Source of the DNA: Tetrahymena thermophila SB210
Lineage: Eukaryota > Ciliophora > Oligohymenophorea > Hymenostomatida > Tetrahymenidae
NCBI RefSeq assembly: GCF_000189635.1
Contig: NW_002476169.1
Span: forward strand, 372,001-436,000
Direction of reading: 5' to 3'
Length of the DNA stretch: 64,000 nucleotides
Positions 48,788 through 61,628 of this stretch are shown here, in pieces (positions within the stretch are counted from its first letter, which is position 1; every line of letters begins with the position of its first letter). Below the pieces are notes generated by a model. The model saw nothing but the letters and a program-made list of their open reading frames with translations. It ran no database searches and was not told the DNA's origin. Made by a program: the position numbers and the translations under genes.

Positions 48788-51700
48788 TCAACAATAATAA
48801 TCTTAATGTTACGAAATTATATTTAATATACCAATTTTTTTATCTCTTAATTTTTTAATCAACTCATCTGACTAGCTTATTAAATTAAAATTCTATTGAG
48901 ACTCTCCTTAGCTCTAGTAGATTTCTTTATCGAGGTTAATAAAATGCTTATATAACCAGTCTTGATAATCAAATAGCTAATCTATTTAATTTTTTATATT
49001 ATTAGAATCATATTGTGAATTGTTAGATTATTCACAAAATGTAATTATTTTGTTGATATTTTCATCCATATAATTAGTAATATTAAAGTGTTTTCTATAA
49101 TTTTGTAACTTCTAATGGGCTTATATAAATAATTCATCATTTAATTTTATATTTTTTTAGTCTTCATACTATAGATTCTTTTGTTTAATAATTTGCTATT
49201 GTTTCTTGTTTTATTTTTATAATAAAGACATAGACACTGATAGTTTTTTTATATTTTCTTTATAAGCCTCAATCTCTTCCTGTTTATTTTTATTTTGTAT
49301 TGAGGCATAACTTACCATTTCTATGGAAGTTTACACTTCCTTTAATTTTATATCTAAATTCACTAGTTTTGAATTATAAGATACTTAAAATTAATCTGTA
49401 TTTTCATTTACTTGATGCTAGTTAATTCCTACAATATTTTAACTTACCAAATTATTTTGCTTTAGAGCGATATTATTATCCTATTAAATATTTTGATTAC
49501 TCTAATCATAAATATTTATTTTTTCACCTTAATCTAATAATTTACAGTTCTCTTCGATTGCATTTTTTTAGTTTCTTTTAACTTTTTTTTTTCCACGTAT
49601 TTTTAATTTTTGAATACTTTTTCTATCAATTTTGTATTCATCAGAAATAAGCAATTTTCTTTTCAAAGCTGGGTTTTCAATAGCATAATCCTATAATATA
49701 ATTAATTAATTAATTAATAATTTTAATTCAATATTTGCTTACAGTTGAGAATTCCTTTACAATGGCCTCTTCGTAACTTAAAGTTTTATTTTTATCAATT
49801 TCCTCTTCATCATAAATTTAATCTTCATCAATCTTGAATAATTTTTCACTAATAAACTCTAAAGGTATGGCAAAATTTATTACTGAGAGAACTATTCCTA
49901 TAATTGAAGGGACATAAGGTCTATCTAAACTATTAGATAGCTTAAAAAATAGAAAAGCTGTAGAAGAATATATTATCAAACCAATTTTTAAAATAATCAA
50001 AGAGCTTTAAGATAACTTTGTTCCGAAACTGACTAATACAACTCTTCTATAAATTAGCAAATACTTTTTATCATTTAAATAAAATAATTAAATTACAAAA
50101 TATGTTTCAAAAAAAGAATTTTATCTTGAAAAAAAAGTTTTATGAAAACAAATTTATATAAAAAAAAGTACTTTAGCTATAACATATTGTATTGCTAGAG
50201 CAATAAAAGACCACATTAAGCATAGGGGCATAACTGAAGTATAGAAAAACATCATAAATATTGATTTTAATGTAGTTGCATACTGAACAGACAATTAAAA
50301 CTCAGGATCTTAAAACAATCTGTTTTTTTTTTAAATTAGTTAATTAAAAATTATTTGTTTTTAATAAAATTTACTCTTAAGCTTCCCTTTATGTATAAGT
50401 ACATTTATTTTATTCTCCCAGTTTTTTTTATCTGTTTCTATTAAATTACTTCCATCTGTAAGAAGGGTCAAAAATAAAAGTCATTAAGATGGGCAAAAAG
50501 GCATTTGTCATAAAAATCGAATTTTAGTTAAGAATTAATCCAGCTTTTAAGCATTAAAACAAATTCAAAATTGGCACCAATTTCAAAATTAAATTTTACT
50601 TGGACTGTATAGAATGGAATAATATGAATCTGCGGAAGATACCATTATGAGCAAAAGCAAAGGAATAACTGTAGAATTAAAGAACTAAGTTAAGCAAAGA
50701 ATAATCATGAAAGATGTCTACTCGCTTGTTTTCATTCTAAACTTTTTGAGTCTAAAATAAAAAAATGATTTAGCTAAGTTTTGTTGTAATTTAATTAAAA
50801 TATTTACTAATTTATTTTTTCGACTAATCTAACTAGAACTTCATTAATTACAGTAATAAAAATTGAGATACCAAGTGAGATTATTTATATAATAAATTTT
50901 TCATAATTATTAGGTTCAATCGAATTAGACTTAGTGTAGGAATACTGAACGTCTGCAAGTCCATATATTGCCATACCAGCTAAGACAATAAGGGCAATGT
51001 TCATAAAGAACCCAAAACCTATTCTCAACTTTCTTACAGTTTTTGTTGTATAAAGATTACTCCAGCAAATATCAGTTGGATCAGGTGCTTACTATAAAAT
51101 TTAAATTATATTAAAAATAGCTTAAAAAAGTAAAAAATAAATACCTCGAATTGTAGAAGTTTTCCTTAAAATTTTAAATCCTTTTTGTCCATTTTTTTTG
51201 TTTTCTTAAGAAATTCCTATAAGTCTATTAATTAAATTTTAATTATGAAGCAAATTTAATCAACTAAAAATAAATATTATATACCTTTTTAATTATTAAA
51301 TGATAAAAAAGCTTATCCAATAAAATTATATCTCATAAATTCTTAATCTTCATCCTCTCCCACAAAACTGTTATAGCACTTATTTTATATTTCACTTATT
51401 CTAGTAATTTTTCTTGTTTCTTCATATTTTTTGTCTTCGATTTCATCAATAATTTTCTATTTTTTTTCAATACCTTTATCATCTCTAGGATATCCAATCT
51501 CTTTTAATCTATTATTTAATTGTTCGATCTCTCTTAAGAGCTTAACTCTATCTTCTGTGTGCTAATTTAACTCATCTAAGTTAAAGCAAAAAGACAATCT
51601 GAAAATTTTGCCTTCAGTTTAAAATTTTTCTTTTAGATATTCCTTTTTAAATTTTATAAAAAGTAAAAATTAAATTTTTAAAATAATAAAAATAATAAAA

Positions 51701-53141
51701 GAAAGTTCATTTTTTTTATATTAATAAGAAATTCATTTAATTAAAATAAAATTTTAAAAAATTTAAATAAAATATAAATGTTTTTTATTCTTAAATTAGC
51801 AAATTTAAAGCTAAATTTTTAATTTTTTATCTTCTAAAATTATTTTTTTAAATAAATTAAATTTAAAAACTTAATAATTTGAGCAAAATATTTTTAAAAT
51901 AAATAAAAAATTACTTCAAAGCATTCTTTATAGCTTAAATAAAATTCCTTTTTAACTATAGCATTATTATCCTTTTTATCAGTATTATCGGCATTATTTT
52001 ACTTTTTTGGTTTTAAAAGATCCATTTTCTTTTGAATCTAAGTTATAAAAACAGTGTAATCGTTTGGCGTAGTAGTTTTAATATCTATTCTGAATGATTA
52101 AATTCTGAAGTTTATTTCCATATACTGAATAAACACAATCAGAGCTAAGATTGTGAATAAATTTAAATACTCTTAAATTAATAAACTTTTTTCATCATTT
52201 CTTCTATTACCTAGTGTAAATTGTGATATCCAATTCAACTAGCAAGTATTTTAAATTTATTTTTTTGCTGCTGAAAGCGTATAGCCTTAATCAATTAATT
52301 ATTATAAAGCTTTAGCTCCATCTTAGCAAGAATTTCCACTTCTTGCATTTGTAATTATATTGACTAATCCGCTAGTTGCAAATATAATTAATATTAGGAT
52401 ATAAATCATTTTAAGGAAACTAAAAAAGAGAGGATATGCAGGGCCTAAAAATGAAAAATCAATAATATCAGATTTTAATTAGAGTTTAAAATCTATTTTT
52501 AATCTTCCACAACAGCTACACTGCTTGTCGTCATCATCATCATTGTTTTTGGCAACTTAATCTTGCTGTTTGTTTTGATTTTGATTCTCTAGATCTGAGT
52601 TTTTTGTTTAATTTAAGTTTGTTTATTCATCATTATTTTCTGTCTCTTCATCATAATACAATCTTAGTACTTTCTTTAAAAATCAAAAGATATAAATTAA
52701 TTTAAAAACCAATTAATTAATCAATGAATAATATAAAGTAAGTAAATAAATAGGTACTTAATGCTTTTCAGCTAATTTAAAATCTGGAGGAAATACATCA
52801 AGATCACCTTATTTAATTACCTCTAAATTTTTAGCAAGCCTTTCTTAATTTGAATTATCAACGCTGTTTTTTCAAATATTTATTTTAATAAAATATATTT
52901 TCATGTTTTTTAATAAGAAATTAAATAGATAAAAATGAATGATTCATCGTAAATAGTTTTACCCTTATCCATTAGCGTTATTGCCATCTTTTTTAGATTT
53001 ATTATTTTTGTTTCTTTTTTTTTTCCCTGATTTATCATCTGTTATTGGATCTTAAGCATTGATATTATTATTTTATTTGTCCTAGTTTGGTATTAAATTT
53101 AAATTTAAGTCAGTTGCTGACGTGTCTGAAATACCAGACAT
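48788..53141 (-). CDS. OSCA/TMEM63 (CSC1-like) channel with long coiled-coil tail, 11 exons
   Basis: Exons (minus strand): 53141-52963, 52863-52758, 52673-51915, 51642-51285, 51224-51145, 51091-50808, 50751-50600, 50543-50375, 50319-50172, 50063-49743, 49690-48788; 1152 residues, all phases close. Family landmarks occur in order. N-terminal TMs (FLGPAYPLFFSFLKMIYILI...; LFTILALIVFIQYME) are followed by NDYTVFITQI opening the cytosolic RRM-like loop. That loop has a coiled coil (HTEDRVKLLREIEQLNNRL) and ends GQAFLSFNN. Next come QAPDPTDICWSNL and the pore-region helices, including SEQTSFMIILCLTQFFNS, TLKSIFMMFFYTSVMPLCLM and KYLLIYRRV. Such proteins are mechanically or osmotically gated cation channels, or lipid scramblases, of plasma or internal membranes. 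The last exon adds ~300 soluble, Lys/Gln-rich residues with coiled coil (IEAYKENIKKLSVSMSLLQK), longer than usual family tails. The substrate cannot be told from sequence. Confidence 0.85.
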
Positions 53142-54080
53142 TTTTATCTATCAAGCAAATTTGTAAAAATTAGTTGGATGTTTTGCCTTTCTTTTATTTT
53201 TTAATTAACTATTAAAAAAGTATCAATTATAATCATACAAAAATCAAGTTTATAATTAAGCACAAGCTATTATTGTATAGTATTTATTATTTTTCATAAA
53301 ACTACATCTCAACTGAAAAGTACAATCAAGGACAAATAAGAATATAGGATTAGTAAATTTGAAGTATTTTTTAATACTTAGGTATAGCAAAAGTATTTTA
53401 TTTAATCAGTATGCATTTTGAGATGCTTATAATATTTCTAAATCATATTTAAAATTGAATTATATTAGATTACAAAATACTAAATTAAAAAATCTAGTGG
53501 TTTGGATACCACTAGAAATTAAATTTGTATATCTTAAAGAATAGTAAATCAATTATAAAAAAATTTAAAATAGATTTAATGTTAATCCTGAAATTAAAAT
53601 ATCACCAATTGTATATGCGCAGATGCTGATCTTTCATTTAATTTTTATTATAATAAGCTAATTTTATTCATACAAATACTATTTTTATCAAATTTTAAAA
53701 CATTTTTAATAGTTAAAATGCCTTTTCACAAATTTAAAACCTAAATAAATTTTTTTACACATTTTCGAAAGCATTCTATTAATAAAATTTTAGAATATTG
53801 AAATATATAATCGATAAATTGTATATTGGACCAATTAAGGTATATATTATTTAAATTAAAGGTAAAAAAAAACACTTTTAAATACTAAATATCTATTTTG
53901 AAGAAATAGATTGATGATTTATTTTAAGTAAATTAAATTATTTATTTATTTTTAAAGAAATCTCAACTTTTTTTAATAGTTCTTTTGAGAAATAATTGAA
54001 TTTTTAACTTAGGATTTAAATAAGATATTATTAATTAAAATAAACATAAATAAATTAATAGATTTAAATAAAAAACTTAA
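53142..54080. other. Intergenic A+T-rich stretch
   Basis: Contains the presumed promoter of the OSCA-like gene and the 3' end of the TPR gene, both on the minus strand. Nothing else recognised. Confidence 0.55.
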
Positions 54081-55610
54081 TCAATCAATATATAAGTCCC
54101 AATGAGATATTTCATTTTAATATTTAAGAAAAGGAATAATTTATTTATTGTATGCTAATAAAAGCAATGTATAATTAAATTGCTGCATTTTTAAAAATAG
54201 ACCTTTTTTAATTTCTTTATTTTATATTATTTATGAATGTATAATGTGGAGTTTTTTTTAAATAGGTCCATAAAAAGAATTTATTATTTCTAATTTTTTG
54301 TAATCAGAAAGATTATTATTTCTCCTTTCTAAATTTAACACTAATTTCATAATATCATTTTATATAACATCTTCTTTAAAATCTTTGTAATTTATTGCTT
54401 AAAGTTAAATCTCGAGCGACTTTTCATGTTACTATATTTGATAATAGCAGCTAGATAGCATATCATGGCATTCCAAGAAAATTGTAGTAGATAATTTAAA
54501 TTTTAAAGATTGTTAATAGAAATCAATAGCTTTTTCATATTACTACATAAACTAGTATTGCTCTGCTATCTAAAATAAAATGTAACCAGATTTTGGTTTT
54601 AATTCTGAGAGATCCTTTAAATACTTAGTAGCCTATTCATAGTTATGTTTATTGACTTCAATTGAGCACAAGCAAATATAAGATTTGTAACTGAATTAAT
54701 TAAATTGGATGGACTTTTCAAGAAATTCTATTCCTTTGCTAGGCATTTCTTAATTTTCTTCTAGATAATTTTAAATATATAAATAATATCCTAATCTATA
54801 TAATGTATCACTGTCTTCAGGATTTATTTCATATGATTTATATAAATAAGAAATTGCTTTTTTTTTATCAACTTTATAATTAAAATAAAAATGTGATATA
54901 TTATTTAGGATAACTGTATTTTAGGGATTTAAGTTCAAAGCTTCTAAATATAATTCTTCTGCTTTATCATGCTAGTTTATCTAAGCATATAGAAAAGCAA
55001 GGTTATTTGCAAAACCTAAGAGTCTATTATTATCTTTGTACATTTATTCTGTATACTCTATAGATTCCTGATAAAGCCCTTTATCATAAAGAACCATCCC
55101 TATAGAATTAATTATCTCATATTTATATTAAGGAGCTTCATCTAAAGCCTATTTTAATATATGAACGCATTCAATATCAGACTATTCGCGAAAATTTTCA
55201 AAAAATTTATACAATCCTAAGCCATATAAATACAATCCCTTCACATAATTATCCTGATTTTCATTTTAATCTTTATAATTTTATGTAAATTTCAATAAAA
55301 TACAATTGTTTTCTTCAGTAGCTTCAAGATCTAAATTATACAAATGTTGTTAATAAGTTATTTGCATAAATATATCAATTTCATCTACATTTTCCCCTTT
55401 TCTATCTCTAATCTCTTTGGATAAAATATTAAATTTCTCTTTTGCAATCTAAATCTAACTTTTTTCAAATAAACACCTTATTAAGTAAAACTAGGCTAAA
55501 CAATAATCATCGAAATGACTTTTATCTTTTGCTAACTCTTCTGCTAAGGCTTAGCATTCATCTAAATAGCTATTATAATATTTAAATTTTATTTCTTCTA
55601 TTGAAACCAT
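54081..55610 (-). CDS. TPR-repeat protein
   Basis: Single exon, 509 residues, ATG 55608-55610. Most of the chain is tandem 34-residue helical hairpins with the TPR pattern (small residue at 8, Gly/Ala at 20, Pro at 32). Examples are SIGMVLYDKGLYQESIEYTE, NNLAFLYAQINQHDKAEELY + LEALNLNPQN, LYRLGYYLYIQNYLEE and LFQIAEQYQFMQQYEKAIDF. The first ~100 residues also look helical. There is no catalytic domain and no membrane segment, so it is probably a protein-interaction scaffold. The C-terminal ~50 residues after GPIQKKL are A+T-codon rich and of lower confidence; the frame ends at TGA 54081-54083. No clear family assignment. Confidence 0.85.
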
Positions 55611-56450
55611 AATAATTGTGTTAAGTAATTTTTAATTTGATCAGTATTATATCTGTTTGTTATAATTTCGTATTAATTATTTTCAATATTTTAAAATAAA
55701 AAATAAACATAAAATACTTACTTACTATTATATTTATTTTTTAGAATTAGAATTTTTTAAACTTTAAGCAACTAAATTTTTTATTAAAAATATCATCTTT
55801 TTTAATTGACTCGTAAGTCAGAAAGCAATTTTAATCTAGAATATGGTATATTCATATAATTTTTATTTAAATTCAATGTATAAAAAGTATATAATGGATT
55901 TTTATTTAAATAAATGGCAATATTAAAAAATAAAATTATAGTATATTTAGTAAATATAACATATTTACTATATAATAAGAAGATGGAATTCACAAGCTTA
56001 TAATTAAATATAAATTTAAGATACTTTAGCTAAGTTGAAGAAGTTGGTATTAATATAAATACAAGCTTTTTTTCTCATCTTTTTTAATCAGTTAAAGATT
56101 AATTTAGACTTCCATCTATGTAAAAAGGGGTGCTTGTTATTGTAGAGAAAATAGATTTATTAAAAAAGAATCAATTATTATTTAATGGTTCATATAGCCT
56201 GAAAAAAGGGTATCAACATGTATAATAAAACTTTTTTTATTAAATAATAAATAATATTAGAATATTCTGTAAATCTAATCAAAATAGACTGACTTAAATA
56301 TTAATAAAAATAAATATAATATAATATAATATAAAAAATACAATTTAATTAATCCTAACATAATTAATATAGAAAATAAATTGTGTCGATGTAGTTAAAA
56401 TTGCCTATGATTTATTTAATTTATTTAAAATATTTATTATTAGCTAAAAT
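55611..56450. other. Intergenic A+T-rich stretch
   Basis: Upstream of the TPR gene (minus). A short minus-strand open frame at 55802-55993 looks like chance. A (TAATA)n-like run lies at ~56315-56332. Nothing else seen. Confidence 0.5.
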
Positions 56451-56837
56451 TCAACTTTTATTGTTAAAAAAAGAATTTAATTTTTTGATTTCTGATGGAA
56501 TGTTATCAAATAGTAAATTAAACAAAAATTTAGAGTAAGCATTAATTAATAACTTCTTAAATACAAAAAAGTATGATGATGGTATTTATTCTGTTAACAA
56601 TTTAAATATTTCTGCAAAATTTATAAAAATGTATTAATGTTTTAATATAAAATATGCAAATCGATTTAATTCATAAAACAAGATAATAAAAATCAAAAAA
56701 GTAATAACATCATTTATAGTTGAATTAAAATCTCTCTTCCCACTATTGATCGCTTCAGAAATATCTTAGGATAAAAAAGTCATTACAAATTAAAATCCCA
56801 TAACAATTATCTTAAAAAAGTTGTAAATATTCTTCAT
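56451..56837 (-). CDS. Possible small hydrophobic protein (128 aa)
   Basis: Open frame of 128 residues, ATG 56835-56837 to TGA 56451-56453. The N-terminus is hydrophobic (FFKIIVMGFQFVMTFLSQ). A more polar, higher-G+C centre follows (DISEAINSGKRDFNSTINDV), then a second hydrophobic stretch (ITFLIFIILFYELNRFAYFI). No family recognised. A 129-codon frame can occur by chance in this composition with only TGA as stop. The centre, however, has codon use and G+C unlike the flanks, which is why it is listed. It would be divergently arranged with the next gene, only 111 bp away. It could equally be a remnant of a larger gene. Confidence 0.4.
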
Positions 56838-56948
56838 AAAATAAATAAATGCTAATTTGATTTACTATTAATTAAATTATCAAAATTTTTGCAATCAAAA
56901 CTAAAAAAACTATCATAAAAAGGCTTCTAAACTTAATTTTAAAAGTCA

Positions 56949-58208
56949 ATGTAGAAGCATTTATCTCACTTAGAGCTTCAAAAAATCATAAAGAAAGACA
57001 GAAGGAGATCAAAAAAAACATTATTTATTCTACTTTAAAAACCATTAAACTGTATTAGTGTGTTTTACAAAGAACCTTTGTAAGATAAAAAGCTTTTTAT
57101 AGCATTCGATGTTGTTATCAATTTAGAAATATTTGACTAACAAAAAGAATCTGATTCAGTGATTCTATTCAGTGATTTTAATACATGGCGCATTCCTTTG
57201 AAAGTTGAAAAAAAGTTAATCGCTCACTCATAACTTCCATAAATTTTGTAATAATACCAAATTAATTGTAAGGAGTATGAAGAATCAGGGAATCAAGATC
57301 ACTAAAACTCGTTTAGTTCATAAACTGATAAAGGTGATGATTTGCTTAACCCTTAAATAATAGACCATTTTATGGGTAATAATTACCTTATAGAAGTAGA
57401 ATTAGATACAAATAATACAGGCTCTAAAGTATTTGGTGATTTTGCAAAAGTTTTAAACAGTATTCCTAATTAAAAAGCTCATTTATTAGCTGATAAAATA
57501 GTTCTCTATCAAAACTTTGTAAATAATTGCTTGTAGAGTTATAAGTAATACGAAAAAAGTCTTACAAGAATTCTCCCAAACTTAAAAGAAGAAAATATTC
57601 TTGAAGCATTATTGCAAGAATAAATGAGTTCTTCCTATGAATAAGCTTATAAAATTATTTCTGAAAAAATAATTAATAATAAATTTGTCTCATACTTGAT
57701 AAAAGTTAATAAAGAGGGTTAGCAAGTGATTCAAAAGTTTGGCTATTCCAAAGCTTTTTTGGATATTCTAGGAATATAGGGTAATTATGAATAGTTCTTT
57801 ATGAGGAGAGGACCGATTAATCCTTTTAATCCTCGAAATAGATTAGACAGACTTATAGTTGGGCTTCATAAAAAAGCGCTTGGATATCAGAGAAATATTG
57901 CAGATAAATATGAAGATTTTTATACTGACTAAGAAATTTATACTATAGACAATATAGTGTTTAAGACTAACTATAAAACAGAAAAGCACTTTTTGAATTA
58001 ATCAGACCAGTATTTTATAAAATCTTCATTTTTACTCTAAATAACTACATTTGATATACCTGATTAGATTATAGCATAAATAGCTAATATTCGTCACTAA
58101 AATTCTATACCGAAATCGCAAATTGCTTAAAATCAAGAAAAAGAGATTTGGAATTTGCAATATAATTGTGAGTCTGAAATATTTTTGAACAAATATTACA
58201 TTCATTGA
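56949..58208 (+). CDS. Tandem family member 1, unknown function (419 aa)
   Basis: Single exon, 419 residues. First of four related genes in a row on the plus strand. The start is a basic segment (ELQKIIKKDRRRSKK...) that may bind nucleic acid. Next come FYKEPLQDKKLFIAFDVVIN, TWRIPLKVEKKLI and YLIEVELDTNNTGSKVFGDF. The most conserved block follows: KFVSYLIKVNKEGQQVIQKF, GYSKAFLDILGI, FFMRRGPINPFNPRNRLDRL. It ends with a Cys-containing signature SEIFLNKYY. GYSKAFLDILGI slightly recalls PAS domains of the kind found beside basic regions in some transcription factors, but I cannot establish homology. The start was chosen because MQKHLSHLELQKII aligns with member 2. Function unknown. Confidence 0.8.
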
Positions 58209-59318
58209 GTTAGAACGAAATTAAGCAAATAGAACAAATTGAAAGTTTTTAATCAATAAATTACACTTAAAAAAAACTTTCTAAACAAAAAAGATAATAA
58301 AAAATATAAAACAAACAATTTAACCAATTATTAAAAGGGTAGTAAAATAAATATCTGCCAAAATATAAAACGAAATTAAATTCTATTGTATATAATAATA
58401 TAATAATTCACAAATGAACTCTATTAATCAATTTATTTATCTTTAAATTCAGCATAAAATATTTATCTCACTAATTTTATCAAATTTTATAATCATAATT
58501 TGTGATTAAGTCATTATCACTTTAAAAAAATTAACACAATTTTCTCTTATTTATTGTATTTTTTTATATATTATTTTACTATGAATTTGCAATTTGAACT
58601 TTTACTTAATATTAAGAATTTTTGTCAAATTCTGGTGAACTGAGTAAAAGCGAATATAAAATGTAAATTTTATTTTTCTTACACGCGTTAACTATAGCTA
58701 TTGATCATATTATATAATGTAGGTTGTATGAGTTGAATGAACTAAATGAATATTTTTAAAGTTAAAATTAAAATAGAGTTATACAAATATTAATAATTAT
58801 TTAATGTGAACATTAGTAGAGAGTAAAAAAATTCATTATTTTATTTTTATAATTATTTTATTCAAAATAAATTAAAATCTTTATGGATTTTCTATTGTAT
58901 TGATTTAATTGGTATTTTTTGCTTAATTACATAATTCTTTTATTGTCACAATCTGAAAGAATGAACCATCTAAATTTAGTATTACTAGTTTTAAAAGGAA
59001 ATTAAGTAAACAAAATTTTTTATTATAAAAGAATCTCAAATGTTAGAACTAAATACCTTATAAAAAATTTTTATAAACATGGTTAACTAATTTATACATT
59101 TATTTAGCTGGGTAAAATTTTAAATAGATAATGTTATAAACTATTTCATAATCAAAATCGAATTTGCATTTAATAAACATTTGTATAGCTTTACTGTATT
59201 TGGTAAAAGAATAATTAATTACTCCTGAGCCAAATAAATAATTAGATTTTTTTACTAATCAAATTCAGATAAAAATTGTTCACAAAAATTTGATTTTTGA
59301 ATTCAACTTAAATTAAGA
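58209..59318. other. Intergenic A+T-rich stretch in the tandem array
   Basis: Spacer between array members 1 and 2, about 1.1 kb. No coding-like frame or repeat of the gene bodies is seen here. Confidence 0.55.
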
Positions 59319-60587
59319 ATGGATAAACATTTTTCAGCAGCAGAACTTTAAAAAGTAATCAAAAAGAATAAAAGAAGATCTAAGAAAGAGTTAATAGTCT
59401 TGATTTAAAAAAATATGAATGTTGTTAGCATATTATATAAGGAGCCTTAGCAGGAAAAAAAAATATTTATTGCGTTTGATGTGGTACTCAACTTGGAACT
59501 TTTTTAGTAATGTCAGAACTTTGATGAGACATTTTTCTTTCATGATTTAAGCACTTGGAGGACTCCTATAAAAATAGAAAAAAAATATGTAAATGGAGCA
59601 TTTATTTAAGACTCTTTGAGTGTTGCAAATATTAGCTAAAATTATTTGAGCGCTAATACTACTTTTTCAGCTTCTACTATTGATTTATCATATAAAAGTC
59701 AAAATCCTTTAATATATTATTAAAATTCTGATACAAAATCTATTGAAAATAAAATGAGTAATAATTTTTTAATAGAAATAGAATTGGATTCTTAATCAAC
59801 AGGATTAGTTTAATTTGGTGATGTTTCTAAAATAATTAAAAGCTTTTCAAGTGAAAAAGCAAATTCACTTGCTATCTAACTTAATAAATATCAAGATTTT
59901 GTAAAGGCATGTTTACAAGAATATAAAGTCCAAGAAAAGAGCATGATGAAAATATTACCAAATTTCTAAGAAATAAATATGCTTGAAAAAGCCATTTAGG
60001 AGTCTAATATAATTTCAATGTTGAAAGCTCAAAAAATAATTGAAGAAAAGTTGTAAAAGAATTAATTTATTTCATATATAGTAAAAATAAATAAAGATGG
60101 ATAATAAATTTTACATAAATTTGGTTATTCTAGAGCTTTTTTAGATATTATGGGTGTCTACAATAACTATGAAAGCTTCTTTATGAGGAGAGGACCTATA
60201 AATCCATTTAACTAGTAAAATAGACTTGATAGACTTATAGCAGGTTTATTTCATAAAGCAGAGGGCTTCTTTTAGAAATAAACAAATAATTATAGTGACT
60301 ATTACTCAAATGAATAAATCTACACACTCGATAACATTTCATTCAATTGTGATTTTGTAATTGATAAAATATTTCTCAACAAATCTGATAAATATTATGT
60401 AAATGCAGGATTTCTTCTCTAAATAGCTACTTACAAAATATCTGAAGATACTCTAGCTAGAATAAAGAGTTTTAGACTAAAAAATGGGCAAAATAAATTA
60501 CTAAAATATATTGATAGTAAAGATGAATACCAAGACATTCATTATACATGTGAAACAGAATTATTTTTAAACCGCTATTATTAATGA
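59319..60587 (+). CDS. Tandem family member 2, unknown function (422 aa)
   Basis: Single exon, 422 residues, the closest relative of member 1. Shared blocks in order: basic start ELQKVIKKNKRRSKKELI, LYKEPQQEKKIFIAFDVVLN, STWRTPIKIEKKYV, LIEIELDSQSTGL, FISYIVKINKDGQQILHKF, GYSRAFLDIMGV, FFMRRGPINPFNQQNRLDRL, and the C-terminal CETELFLNRYYQ. Between the TWR and LIEIEL blocks the sequence is Ser/Asn-rich and poorly conserved. Conservation of FFMRRGPINPFN in members 1 and 2 but not 3 suggests two subtypes in the array. No intron, signal peptide or transmembrane segment. Function unknown. Confidence 0.82.
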
Positions 60588-61628
60588 ATAAGAAACATTT
60601 ATTTAAAATAACAATACATCTATTAATAATTATTATTTTTGAAATGTTTACAAGAGTTTTACTAATTAAAATTAAATAATTTTTATTTTATATTTTATAA
60701 TAAATTTGATATCAAACTAAGTATTAAAAATAAAATTAATTTAGCTTTTAATAAAAAAAATAATATTTTTTTGATTTAAATTCATAAAATAAATTATTTT
60801 GAAATGATTATTTTTAATAATAGTTTAACTTTTTATGTTGTACTTTTAGATAGAATTTTTTATTTTTTATGATATTAAATATCATTCGATCTTATTTTAT
60901 AAATATTTTATTAATTAAAGTTTTAAATAAGCATCTTAAATAAAAAAAATTTATTTTTCCTAAATTTAAATTAATTAATATTTAATCAACTATTTTAATT
61001 AATTTATAAAAATTAAAAGAAGGAGTAAATGTAAAGAATAATATTTGCTGTTTACTTAGATTATGGTAAATAAATGGCATTCTTAAATTTTATTTAAAAA
61101 ATTTAGTTAGCTTTATGCATTTTTTTAATTATTTGCTTAAAAAATTATTTTTTAAGAAAATAAAATTAATAGATTTTTAACTAACAGTTGCTATACTTTA
61201 TTTTATAATATACAAAAGGCATTATTATTATTTATTTAGATAAATGGTAATAGATTAATAACAGTTTAATCTAAAAAAAAAATGTTTGTTTATTTAAATA
61301 TTTTCTATTTAGAAAATAACTAATTAATAAATAAAATTAGTTTAATTAGATAAAATATTTTCATTTATGAATGAAATTAATATTAATTTTCTTAGTAATT
61401 TTAAATGATAAAAATAATATGATTTTATATTCTAATATCATAATTTTAATGGCTGATATATATTTATGATAATTATTAGTAATCTAAATTTCTAATTATA
61501 TTGATTTGAATGCTTTTAATCTAATTGTGTTTTCTATTGATTACTTTTCTAGAGAGAAGATTTATTATTAAAATTTTGATCTAGAAAAAGAGTGAATTAT
61601 ATTAAAAATTGAATTATTTACTGAATAT
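60588..61628. other. Intergenic A+T-rich stretch in the tandem array
   Basis: Spacer between members 2 and 3, about 1 kb. Nothing recognisable. Confidence 0.55.

Noticed and set aside
49818..50000. Stand-alone 60-residue hydrophobic protein on the minus strand
   Set aside because: It is part of exon 10 of the OSCA/TMEM63-like gene.
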